NCBI GenBank assembly: GCA_023052935.1
Contig: CM041292.1
Span: 204,561,799-204,625,798 of the forward strand
Length of the DNA: 64,000 nt
Direction: 5' to 3'
Source of the DNA: Piezodorus guildinii
Taxonomy: Eukaryota > Arthropoda > Insecta > Hemiptera > Pentatomidae
Under the pieces are notes generated by a model, which saw only the letters and a program-made list of their open reading frames with translations, was not told the origin of the DNA and did no database searches. Position numbers and translations under genes: made by a program. The first letter of the stretch is position 1. Every line of letters starts with the position of its first letter. Below, one piece after another: positions 1 to 10,300 of this stretch.

Positions 1-140
1 TTCTAGCATAATTATGATTACTATCACGAAATGGCTCATCCTATTAGGATAATCGTTAGAAAGTAAATCAGCAAGTATTTACAAGCTTTCATTTGAGTGG
101 TAAAATACATTTGTATGTTCAATATTCATATCGATCACCT
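1..140 (+). repeat. Fragment of ~178-bp repeat family
   Basis: This segment matches the repeat block at 3290-4215: the order 'aattatgattactatcac', 'ggataatcgtta', 'aagtaaatca', 'aagctttcatttga' and 'atgttcaatattcat' is shared. It is cut by the window edge and has no coding potential. The family is unclassified. Confidence 0.6.
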
Positions 141-144
141 TAAT

Positions 145-475
145 ATTCCCTTTGTAGCTGATTTTAACATTCCCTTTGATGATTTTAATATTCCCTTTGT
201 AGCTGATTTGGCCCGAACCAGGTATCAATCCTTCCATGAAAACTCCAATCCCACTCTAACCCACTAGCTTCAATCCTTGCTTCCTCTTCAATTCCCGACA
301 ATCCTCCGAGGCGTCTGAAAAGAAGATGGCCTCGAGACCTTCTTGTTTAGATTGATTACTAGAGTGCTGCCAATGGGCATTTTCTCTTCACGTTTTTCGT
401 GTAAACTATCTTTTATCAGCATATTTACTTGATGTATTCCTATACAGTTGTAAATTTCAATAAAATATATTTCTC
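145..475 (+). mobile_element. jockey-type LINE, 3' end only
   Basis: This is the C-terminal tail of a reverse-transcriptase ORF plus 3' UTR. It can be read as ..LARTRYQSFHENSN.. followed by NPPRRLKRRWPRDLLV and a stop near 350. The 3' UTR contains the family phrase 'gctgccaatggg' and ends in 'caataaaatatatt'. The same end occurs at 35070-35262, 47390-47570 and 57270-57456. It is 5' truncated, as usual for LINEs. A minus-strand frame across it is a shadow. Confidence 0.75.
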
Positions 476-904
476 GCATACTTTTATCTCGACACTTTAT
501 TAAATTGAATTATTATTCTTAAAAGTTGTGGTCTTGTTCAAGGACATTGTAAGTAAATAAAACTTTATCTATACTAATATTATAAAGCTGAAGAGTTTGT
601 TTGTTTGTTTGAACGCGCTAATCTCAGAAACTACTGGTTCGAATTGAAAAATTCTTTTTGTGTTGGATAGTCCATTTATCAAGGAAGGCTATAGGCTATA
701 TAACATCACGCTGCGACCAATAGGAGTGAAGAACCAGCGGAAAATCTGGGAAAAACGGAGAAAATTTGGGTGAAAAAAAAACCTCGTATCCCAATGAATC
801 TAAATGATTTACCTTTTATTATTAAATAATTCAATTTCCCGTTAACTTATCTTTTTCCGTAACAATTAATCACAGATGTAAACATTTAAACACGTAGGAA
901 TCGA

Positions 905-1720
905 TTTACGTCAAGATCGGGTTGAGGAGAAAATCAATATGTTCTTCTGCCACAAGAAAATAAAACTAAAAATGTCATTTACGCGGAAGTAGTTTAAAAT
1001 ATATTCTTTTAAGTACTTCTTAATAGCGATCATAATAACAGAAATTGACGCAGACGAAGTCGCTTTAAAATATGCCATAGAAAAGGTGACGTGTACCGAG
1101 AAAGGTTTAAATCTGGGTGATAAAATTCCGGTTCTGGGAAACGCCGAAGATTTGGTACTGCTAGGGGAAGACACGGAAACTATACAACTAAATACAAGTG
1201 CGTTAATAAAAACCGGTAAAGAAATAGGACTCGAAATAAATAAATACCGATAAAACAAAATATATGATTAGTAGCAGAGACGGTGACGATATTGGTGGTA
1301 TTGATATATCAGGGCATACTTTTGAACACGTAGATAAATTTAAGTATTTAGGTTCAATGATAACGAGAAAAAATAAATCCAGGAGGAAATAAAGTCCTGG
1401 TTAAAGGGGGGAAATGGGTGTTATAATTTAGTTACGAAATTAATTAGCTTCTGTCTAAAAACTTAAAGGTTAGAATTTATAAAACTATTATTCTTCCGAC
1501 GGTGAAACGTGGCCGCTTACTTTGAAGGACGGACAACAGCTAAAGATTTAGAAAATAAGGTACTACAGGTAAAATATTTGGTCCGAAGAGAGATGAGGCT
1601 ACTGGGGAGTACAGAAGGTTTCACAACGCGGGAATATTTATATCAATCTATATTGTTAAGTCATGTTTTATTTCAAGAGTCATTTTTAACTTTATTTGTT
1701 ATTACCTTGAAGCATATACA
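905..1720 (+). pseudogene. RTE reverse-transcriptase fragment inside Helitron 1
   Basis: The DNA aligns with the RTE element at about 24400-24990: 'ataaaattccggttctggg', 'gaagacacggaaactataca', 'cacgtagataaatttaagta' and 'ggtccgaagagagatgaggc' are recognisable. Frameshifts and stops break it. The catalytic YADD box is altered here (reads N-A-E-D) although copy 2 still has YADD DNA. The 72-residue frame at 1509-1727 is part of this remnant, not a gene. Confidence 0.75.
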
Positions 1721-2063
1721 TTTATAAATTAAAAAAAATTACTATTTCTTTTGATTTATTCGAGTATAATAATCAGAACTATTATTTTAAGCATATTTAG
1801 GACTTTTATTAGCTGTATGTCTATATTTATAAAAGAAAGTAACCCTCAATTTTCTGGTATCTAAAAATTACTATGGTTGTGAGGCTAAAATTATTCCTGG
1901 AGGTTCGTCTTACCGCCTAGATGTGCAATGAGGCAGGATTTGAAAATATTCGCCTAAAAAGCGGTTGAACAACCTAAACATAAAATTGTCTTAATCTGAT
2001 ATGTATCAGCAAAGCTACAAAAGTTTTATAACAAATATATTTAAGCATATTACTGTTGTTATC

Positions 2064-2262
2064 TATTCGTTTAACGTCACTTTTATAATACTATGGCTAA
2101 TGGTAGAGATCTTTAACGAGTTCATGAAATCGCAAAGGCTTGGGACCACTATTTTACGTCCCTTTCGAAGGAGGGCATAACTAAGGTTGTTTTTTACTCC
2201 CATTAAAAAATCTTAAGGGCACCTGGCTGGTCACTGCATACAGGTGACCGACCCTTTTAAGC
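2064..2262 (-). mobile_element. Degenerate tRNA-SINE piece inside Helitron 1
   Basis: It shares the SINE body phrases 'taacgtcacttttat', 'gatctttaacgag', 'gggaccac.atttta' and 'ggcataactaagg', in the orientation of a minus-strand SINE. Part of the body is deleted. Helitron 2 has the same piece at 11222-11452. Confidence 0.65.
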
Positions 2263-2684
2263 ATATTGCGTTTCATTTCTGTTTCGAGTGTAGGTTCCTA
2301 TGAAAATATATTCAATTGTTATTTATTTTTTAGAAATTATTTCAATTGTCTAAAAAACTATTAATTTCAAGAACATAATTTCTGAATTCTAAAAAAATGG
2401 GGGTGATTCAGGTGTAAGGTTTTACCGACAAATATCATTAATTCATATTTAGGCTGTCAACGGTTTGTGACGATTATTTTTACATATTAAGTGATTATGG
2501 GTATAACCACTTCTACAGGTTCGCTATTGTAAATTTGACAGGAAGAAGTCAAGATCGGGCTTTAAATGATAACAGCGAGTAGCTGATAGTTTATATTTAT
2601 TATAGCCAATCTTACCATAAACGCACAGAAAGTAATACGAAATGCAATATTCGCGAGCAAAGCAAAGCTGCGTGTCACAGCTAG

Positions 2685-3239
2685 TGGTGTCATAAAACAT
2701 TTCTTATTAGCCAAAGACTGATAAGTATGAGTCTAATAAAAAAATAAAAACATTAAGCATAAGTATTAAGCTTAGGCACTAGAGAGATTCTAAATATTTT
2801 TTTTACAATGCAATTTAATTCACTAATTAAAATTATGTCCTTGAATATGACATATAACAGTTAAAACATTAAATAATAATCAATCATTAAGTTAAATAAA
2901 GTGTTAAGATAAGTGAATCAAAATAGTTTTTATGAAAAAATGTTTTTAATTATAAAACCAAATTAATATAATTTATTAAATTCTAAATATAGCTTTTTTG
3001 GATGTAAAATGACACAACTGAAAAAATTCCTAATGGAGAAGGTAAACAAAAGAAGCATGTTGGTTATAACGAATGATCTTTTTTCTCGTGGCAAATTTTG
3101 TAAGTACAATTATGTTGATTTAAAAAGATCTAGTAAATACATTTTTCATCCCACCAACACCAGAACATCAATTTCACAAACATTTACAGTTGCATCATTA
3201 TAAAATAAAGTACTTTCATCATGGTTTATATTTTTATAT
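2685..3239. other. AT-rich stretch without recognisable features
   Basis: Very AT-rich sequence with short A and T runs. The 64-residue frame at 3009-3203 resembles nothing I recognise and lies in low-complexity context. No gene is supported. Confidence 0.5.
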
Positions 3240-4215
3240 TTATAGAGACATTACATTTTTTTTTTTTTTTTTTTTGCATAAAATGTTAGATCACTCATTT
3301 CTAATATAATTATGGTTACAATCGAAACCACTCATTCTATGAGGATAATTGTTATAAAGTAAATCATTAAGTATTTAATAAGCTTTCATTTGAATGGTAG
3401 AAGACATTTTTATGTTCAATATTCATCTATATAGAGGTATTACAAAAAATGTTTGCTGAAAGCGAGATATCACTCTTTTCTAACATTATTATGGCTACTA
3501 TCATGTAAACCGCTCAGCCTATGAGGATAATCGTTATGACAATTAATACAGAAAATTAAATCATCTTTAATTTGTGCTGTGTAACACGTCTTTATGACTA
3601 ATAGCTATAGAGATTTGGTTCTTACAAAAAAAAGGGAAACCGAGACACTTCTTATTTTTGTCATTAATTTGGTTGGTATCATGGAAACAGCTGTTCTTAA
3701 CAATATAATGGTGATAAACTACTTTACGAGTCATAAAATTAGCTTTAATTTGAATAGTAATAGAAATCCGTAGGTATAATACTCACTGACATAATGCCAG
3801 TGTAATCGTTACTTAGGTCAGAATTTGTCCCTAAAAATCCAATTTCAAAACATGTCTGCTGTGGCTTCCCACCCACTTTTGTATGGTAGACTAGGGTCGT
3901 TTGATTTGTACTATCACCAAGTATTACGAGGTCTAAAGGAAAATCGTGGTCGAATGCGTCAGAATTATAATAATAATAATAATAATTATGTTAGAAAAGA
4001 GTGATATAACCTTTTTCGCCAAAAAAAAAAAAAAAAAAAAAGAAATAGTAATACTTCTATATCACTGAATATAAGACATAAAAATGTCTTTTACCACTCA
4101 AATGAAAGCTTATTAAAAACTTGATGATTTACTTTATAACAATTATCTTCATAGGATGAGCTGTTTTCATGATAGTAAACATAATTATGTTTGAAAAGAG
4201 TGATATTCCCATTTT
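3240..4215. repeat. Tandem and inverted ~178-bp repeat block
   Basis: Three diverged direct units begin near 3291, 3470 and 3646 ('tcactc.tttctaa..t.attatgg', then 'atgaggataat.gtta', then 'aagctttcatttga'). Inverted units follow at about 3965-4010 and 4030-4215, so 3291-3440 can pair with about 4060-4210. T- and A-runs (3256-3275, 4020-4041) flank the arms. No ORF. It may be a satellite fragment or a foldback element. Confidence 0.6.
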
Positions 4216-4507
4216 GAATGGTCACTGTTTTGGAATCCACCGGTTTAAAATTGGCAGAAATGTATTTTTTGCTTTACTATGAAAGATGTTTTGCATAAAA
4301 CATACTAAAAATTTGGTAAAATCGGTAGCATTTTTTTAGTTACTGACTTATGGACTATAACCTTGTTAGTATTTGCAAAGTTTGAACAGTGTGATTTGAT
4401 GGCCATAGTTATTTTATCACACCTTTACAGAAAACTTTATACAAATTGTCAATACAAAAGTTGAGACTTTTCGTCTTAAAAAACTTTTTTTAAATCCTAT
4501 AAATTGG
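4216..4507. other. AT-rich stretch, nothing recognised
   Basis: Non-repetitive AT-rich sequence with no coding frame and no match to other repeats in the window. Confidence 0.4.
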
Positions 4508-4832
4508 GGAGTGGTGTGGTCTAGTGGATAAAGGTCTAGTCTACGGTCTTCTTTTTCTCCGGGTCCTGTGTTCGAATCCCAGCTATGACAGAATATTATT
4601 TATTCTGTTAATTCATCCGGGGGGCGACCTTAGGGTATGGAGACCCTCCTGGGGCAGACCCAGCCTCTTTAAAGTGGGTAACCAAATTGGGGAAAAAACC
4701 TGGCAGCTGAGCGTGATCAAGGCCTAATCATCTCATTGCACTGTCGTTGGCCTAGAAACAGTACGAATCTCTATATGTACTGAGCCCAAGACCCTTCATG
4801 GGTTGTAGAGGCACAGGTTTTTTTTTATAAAT
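4508..4832 (+). mobile_element. tRNA-derived SINE, family B
   Basis: The head is tRNA-like, with a pol III A box TGGTCTAGTGG (4517-4527) and a B box GTTCGAATCCC (4570-4580) about 50 bp apart. A GC-richer body and a T/A-rich end near 4820-4832 follow. It differs in sequence from the SINE family that dominates the window. The 67-residue frame over it is accidental. Confidence 0.7.
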
Positions 4833-5148
4833 TCGATTAAGTCAATTTTCAAAATTTGTATTTATTTTCATTGACTTGATCCAAATCATAGATTTGAAAA
4901 AAAAAAAAAAAAAAAAAGAGAGTGAAATGTCTCAGATTTTCAATTTAAATTTTGTTGTAAAGTAATAATGTATTTCATATTGGGTACAAATGAATACGGT
5001 CCTGAAAGCTTCCAGAAATATTTTCAAAAAGACATTCAGACAGTTGAAGGAATTGAAGTCTAGTTTTCGAATTATATTAGTGTACAGTCTAGCCATTTGA
5101 AAAACAATAATGTAAATATGTACTGGTGATCAACCTTAATATGCTATC
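4833..5148. other. AT-rich spacer with A-run
   Basis: Contains an A-run near 4897-4917 and no coding frame. Nothing recognised. Confidence 0.4.
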
Positions 5149-5223
5149 AGATGAGGAAGATGGTTGGGGGTGCGGTCATAAATTAAAAACACACATTTAA
5201 AATAAATGTTATTTTAATTATGT

Positions 5224-5262
5224 GCCGACGTTTCGGCCTACAATGTGGGCCTTGATCAGGGC
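5224..5262 (-). ncRNA. Hammerhead-like motif, left arm (core mutated)
   Basis: Read on the minus strand: stem I GCC, CTGATCA, stem II GGCC/GGCC, GAAAC, GTC, stem I GGC. It is identical in layout to the right-arm motif except that the invariant G of CTGANGA (G8, catalytic) is C. Self-cleavage is therefore unlikely for this copy. Confidence 0.5.
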
Positions 5263-6065
5263 TAAAACAAACAAGATAACAACCAATGTAATTATAGACT
5301 TAATAATGCGTTATTTTAAATATTAACAATTTTGAGTTGATATATGACGGTAATATATTAAAAACATAGTTAAGAGTATAGGTAATATATAAAAAAATAT
5401 AGTCATTACAAAAGAGAAACAGTATGAATAAAAAATAATTTAAATTTTAAAATAATGTAATATTAAACTAATAATTATATGTGAGGATATGTAACGGAGA
5501 AAGATATGAGTATGGAAAGGGGCAATGAGTGGGAAAGGCAAAGCAAAACCCCTTTCCATACTCATATCTTTCTCCGTTACATATCCTCACATATAATTAT
5601 TAGTTTAATATTACATTATTTTAAAATTTAAATTATTTTTTATTCATACTGTTTCTCTTTTGTAATGACTATATTTTTTTATATATTACCTATACTCTTA
5701 ACTATGTTTTTAATATATTACCGTCATATATCAACTCAAAATTGTTAATATTTAAAATTTTAATTGTTCACATATTTTTCCTTTATCATTTTTTTCATTT
5801 ACTTAGTCTCTCTTTATATATTCTCATTACAATATTATCATCTCAATTATGTTTACTTCCATACTTTATAACTATCATCTTAATTTTGTTTATTCCCATA
5901 CTTTATAACTGTCACCTTATTTCCATACTTTATAATTGTCATCTTATTATCATTTTACATTTAATATTATTTATGTTCCCATAATTTATTACTGTCATAT
6001 TATTATTATATACCTAACGCATTATTAAGTCTATAATTACATTGGTTGTTATCTTGTTTCTTTTA

Positions 6066-6104
6066 GCCCTGATGAAGGCCCACATTGTAGGCCGAAACGT
6101 CGGC
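6066..6104 (+). ncRNA. Hammerhead-like ribozyme motif, right arm (core intact)
   Basis: The order matches a type I hammerhead: stem I GCC (6066-6068), CTGATGA (6069-6075), stem II GGCC (6077-6080) with GGCC (6090-6093), GAAA (6094-6097), CG, then U-C with cleavage expected after 6101, and GGC (6102-6104). The palindromic ACGT gives a very short stem III, which in Penelope-type hammerheads is satisfied by dimerisation. One unpaired A lies between CTGATGA and stem II. Activity is inferred, not shown. Confidence 0.55.
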
Positions 6105-6244
6105 ACATAATTAAAATAACATTTATTTTAAATGTGTGTTTTTAATTTATGACCGCACCCCCAACCATCTTCCTCATCTAATTTCTCAACGGTCAACAAA
6201 ACTCCATCATTATTAATATGCTATCAGTTGAGTAGATTCTGATT

Positions 6245-6536
6245 AGGGGTGGGCATAATGACAATTATCGGATCATTCGATTATTTTAATCATTCGAATT
6301 AATTGATTATCGGATTAATCGGTTTTGAGAAACGAATGATCATTCGAACTGAATTGTTTAACAATAATTGAGGGATTATAAGGAGCTCGGATAATCGAAC
6401 GACCTAGGCTCAGCCATCATACAGACAGAAATTGTGGCATACTGTCTCTCAGAATGTATATTAATCATTCGATTATATAAATCATCAAAGTCCGATCATC
6501 CGATCATGGCGATCATTCGATCGTGCCCACCCCTAA
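6245..6536. mobile_element. hAT-like MITE with 8-bp target duplication
   Basis: The ends are inverted (AGGGGTGGGCA at the left, TGCCCACCCCT at the right) and the element is flanked by TTCTGATT on both sides (6237-6244 and 6537-6544). An 8-bp duplication and a 292-bp non-coding body fit a hAT-type MITE. The interior repeats the motif ATCATTCGA and its complement many times. A second, older copy is at 18554-18884. Confidence 0.75.
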
Positions 6537-6544
6537 TTCTGATT

Positions 6545-7194
6545 TAAATGTACCATTTTTTTTGTTCAGAGAATACATTTAGTCAATTCTTCAAAACAAT
6601 AACACTTTTGTAAAGGAAATGGTGGTTACATAAATAATTTAACTACTTATCAGCTCTAAATCAAGTTTATTTAAAAGCTTGCATATATACAAAATATATA
6701 TTACACACTTGCATTTAATTTCTAATTATTTGATAACTAATTGACGTAAGCTAATTCATATTTTTAAAATTTTCAGAAGTAGTAATGGAAATAAATATCA
6801 GAATAAATTAATTTCATATTTATTTATTTAAAACCGAAAGCAAACATTATCAAAGTTCATTATTGAAATTTTATCAAGAAATATTAATTATTCTAAAAAC
6901 TGCATAACAAAAATGCAAGCAGATTTTTAAAATTAATTTATAGAAAGAAAAATGGCAAAAAAAAAGAAGAAGAAAATCTAGATTTAAACGGTTGTAAAAA
7001 ATAAAATAAATATGAATACAATAAAATCTTAATATGAAACAATATCTATCAAGGTATGCTATTGACTTCAAAATTACTTAAATATTTTATTAAAATCTTA
7101 AAAGTAAAATATAACACATGAACAAGGTGGATTTTATCTTAAAAGTCTATGATATACATTTTAAGTACAAATATTTAAAACAAATTTAACACTC
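6545..7194. other. AT-rich region downstream of GILT (3' flank/UTR)
   Basis: No coding potential beyond AT-rich chance frames (one at 6874-7071). The part next to 7194 is expected to hold the 3' UTR of the minus-strand GILT-like gene. Confidence 0.4.
7086..7091 (-). promoter_or_regulatory. Candidate polyadenylation signal of GILT-like gene
   Basis: AATAAA on the minus strand, about 104 bp downstream of the GILT stop codon. It is the first canonical signal after the stop. In such AT-rich DNA this is weak evidence. Confidence 0.35.
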
Positions 7195-7371
7195 TTATTT
7201 TGTGACATAAAAGGAAACAAGTATGGCTGAAATAAGGGCGAAAGAAGCGGAAAGCGTAGCAGCTCCGTTACTGGGGTTGTCTGCACAAAAATCATTATTT
7301 AAACCAACTTGTGAGCACAGGGTTTTCCTGAAGTCATTTCTAGCGTCACTGGATTTGTTCAGGTTATATTG
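7195..7371 (-). CDS. GILT-like exon 5 (last exon, with hydrophobic tail)
   Basis: Acceptor TTTCTCTGTTTAG|CAA; stop TAA at 7197-7195. The 58 residues start QYNLNKSSDARNDFRKTLC, where the usual GILT C-terminal cysteine pair is present (LC..., DFC). They then add NPSNGAATL and about 18 mostly hydrophobic residues ending SFYVTK. Typical lysosomal GILTs are soluble, so the tail suggests a membrane anchor or a GPI-attachment signal. Confidence 0.85.
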   Translation of the reverse strand, partial: QYNLNKSSDARNDFRKTLCSQVGLNNDFCADNPSNGAATLSASFALISAILVSFYVTK

Positions 7372-10300
7372 CTAAACAGAGAAAAACATAATAATTAGTC
7401 ATTAAATTAATGTTAGTAACATGAACTGATTAAAATAAATATATATTAAAAAGAAAGTAGTGATTAAGTTGCTTAATGATCATTCAATTCTATAGAAGAA
7501 GAACATTAAAAATACATAAATAGCTGAGTATAGAATCCATACTTTGTGAAGAATAAAGAATACACAGTCATTTTAAGAACTAAAATAATTTGTTTGCAAT
7601 GCTGCATAATTTTATTAGGCATTATATATATATATATATTCTTTTTTTTCTGTGGCATGGCCTTATAGGCCCTTGGGCATGCGGTGTAATCTGCTGGGAG
7701 AATACATTTGTGTTTCTTTACGATATTTTATAGGGTAGGGTAATCACTCCCAACACCTATTTTTGTGAGTGGCTACCAGTCGACTGACAGGTCTTACATA
7801 CCAGAGGAAGAGGCTGTTAGTGAATCCTCAATTAATTAAATGCTTGAGAAAGTCCCTCAGGGACTGGGATTCAAACTCACAACCTTTGTTGTGGAAGACT
7901 AGCTTAGTCATAGTATTCTAGTAGAGCTTGTAGTATTCTATACAAGTTCATAAATAAAGTAGGTTTTCTGTAAGAAGATGTTATTACTTAATATTAAGAA
8001 ATAAAAGAGGTTTGAATTAATAAATTAATACATATATAGCAGCTGAAACTATGGTAAATTCTTATGAAAATTTATGGGGCCATCAATAAAAAAAAAACAA
8101 AAAAACATTAGGATGAAAAGATCTCAGGACGAACTACATAAAAAATTAAATATAATAACTGAAGAAATTAGGATATGGTGAGCTAGGCTTTACACCCACA
8201 TTTATAGGATGCAAGACTCAAGAATGACAAAGCAGCTGTTCCATATCATAACTAAGAGTAAATGTGGGCCTGAATGGCTGAAAGAGGTCCAAAGGGATTT
8301 AGATTCAATATTGTAAACCGCACAAAATGCCGAAATAAAATTAAAAATACGGAATCTGAACAAAGAATATTGTGGCAACATGGAAAAAATGGACTGGTGA
8401 AAGGAAAAAGGGACATCCTGAGGCATTGGGAGACAAATTGTGCAATGTCATGAAAGTTCAATCGCTCTGCTCAGGGAGAAAAATCGCAATAATAATAATA
8501 TAATATGTATTAATACATTTTTTGAAAAATTTTCTTATATTTTCAATATAATATGTTTGGTATGCGGAATTCAAATTTGCCATAATTTATTGATGAAAAT
8601 ATAAGGCTAGTTTGCAAAACAATCTAAACATTTAACCAAAAAGCAGTAATGCTATGTATCGAGAATACTGGGAGGAAAAGAAATAATTTTGAATCATTTT
8701 AAATAGAACAGTTTCCGAGCTACAAGCAGAAAGGTTTCCTGGAAGGGCTATGCAAAAAATACACCCCTCCACTCCTAGAGGAGGATTAGAGCTCTGTCTG
8801 AGGGAGGTTTTAGCCATGACAGGACAGGAAGCGGGAGTCCAGCCACGGACAGAGGAAGTCGGGGGTCAAGTCAGGGAACAATTATGCAGTTATGTCCGAA
8901 GGTACCTTTTTCATGTTATATTATGTGGTAAATTTGAACAAACCTCAGTATTCTCGATAGTGAACAATGAAAATCGCTGCAACATGTTTTTAAGTTATAA
9001 TATGAGCTATTTTATAAATAAATGTGAATTTTAAGTCAATTACTTTATTCCCCTTTTTGTCGCCAGATCCCAATAATGAATTGATCAACATGATACCTTA
9101 GGAAAAGAAATCCTACAATTTTATAAAATAATAACCAAAATTTTTTATATTAAACAATACAGTTTCGGCATCACTGCTGCCTCAGAAAAGTAGTGGCCGA
9201 AACATGGTAGTGTATATGTATATATATAGTAATATACCCATTTTTTATAATTATAGTATTTATTTATTTATAATTTGATTATTGTGTTAGGCAGGCCAAC
9301 AATAGAAGAATAAGTGAAATTTAAATAGCAGCTCCTGTTTGGTTGTTTGTTTACAAACATAGCATCCATTTTGGATGTTAAGAAAAAAGATCACCAGCAG
9401 GTAACAAATTGGCAGGTATCTTTATACCTGAGCAGTCAGTTTGAGTTGGGACCTGAGGGAGGAAGGAGCTGTGTCTGAACATGGAGAATAATTATAGTTA
9501 GCCTGCATATTGTTTGTGTTATTTTTGTAAGTTTTTGTTATGATTCAAAAGTTAAATAAAAGATTGTGTGCCTGATTGTCAAGAACTTATACGCTACCCT
9601 GAGAGTAAAATGAGTTTTAATGAAGTAAATATAGTGAATTGATTTTTTTTTTTTTAAATAATATTTTATAAAAATAAGTATATTATAATATATAAGAGAA
9701 TAGTAGTTATACAATGATTGTCAAGAGAGGAGACATTTTAAGTGATGCATATCTATACTAATATTATAAAGCTGAAGAGTTTGTTTGTTTGTTTGTTTGA
9801 ACGCGCTAATCTCAGAAACTACTGGTTCTAATTGAAAAATTCTTTTTGTGTTGGATAGTCCATTTATCGAGGAAGGTTATAGGCTATATAATATCACGCT
9901 GTGACCAATAGGACCGAAGAATCAGTCGAAAATCTGGGAAAAAACGGGGAAAATTTGGGAGAAAAAAAACTTCGCTTCCCAAAAATTCCAAATGATTTAC
10001 CTTTTATTTTTAAATAATTCAATTTCCCATTAATTTATATTTTTCCATTTAAACACGTAGGAATAGATTTACGTCGAGATCGGGTTGCGGAGAAAATCAG
10101 TATGTTCTTCTGCCACAAGAAAATAAAACTAAAAATGCCATTCACGCGGAAGTACTTTAAAATATATTCTTTTAAAAACTTCTTAATAGCAATCATAATA
10201 ACAGAAATTGTTCCAGACGAAGTCGCTTAAGAATATATCAAAGAAAAAGTGACATGTATTAAAAAGATTTAAATTTGGGTGATAAAATTCCGGCTCTGGG

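Larger units (their letters stand above)
568..2684 (+). mobile_element. Non-autonomous Helitron, copy 1
   Basis: It starts TCTATACTAATATTATAAAG after an A and ends in ..cacagCTAG before a T. These are the canonical Helitron ends (5' TC, 3' CTRR, insertion between A and T, no target duplication). It aligns almost throughout with a second copy at 9752-11737. No Rep/helicase ORF is present, so it is non-autonomous. It carries a decayed piece of an RTE LINE (about 905-1720) and a minus-strand SINE piece (about 2064-2262), both shared with copy 2. Confidence 0.8.
5149..6179. mobile_element. Long foldback element with hammerhead motifs in both arms
   Basis: The outer ends are exact inverted repeats (agatgaggaagatggttggg at 5149, its complement ending at 6179). 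The inner arms (about 5240-5523 and 5550-5757 plus 6012-6170) are near-perfect complements around a short centre near 5524-5550. The right arm carries an extra AT-rich segment of about 255 bp (5757-6012), which gives rise to a spurious hydrophobic frame. Each arm holds one hammerhead-like block (5224-5262 and 6066-6104). Related fragments lie at 50387-50470 and 60200-60300. Penelope-like elements can have inverted terminal repeats with hammerheads, so a non-autonomous relative is plausible, but no Penelope protein is present. Confidence 0.75.

Noticed and set aside
4517..4580. A true tRNA gene
   Set aside because: A and B boxes are present but the sequence does not close into an acceptor stem and is followed by a SINE body; the same applies to 32290-32360.
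5742..5984. 80-residue hydrophobic frame that could look like a membrane protein
   Set aside because: Low-complexity AT-rich insert in the right arm of the foldback element; Leu/Ile/Phe richness follows from T-rich DNA.
8750..9034. 94-residue plus frame in a GC-richer patch (and its antisense partner)
   Set aside because: No recognisable motif, and frames on both strands arise from composition; it lies within the last GILT intron.
9160..9215. Another hammerhead ribozyme
   Set aside because: GTTTCGGC and GGCCGAAAC flank a hairpin, but no CTGANGA core is present on either strand.
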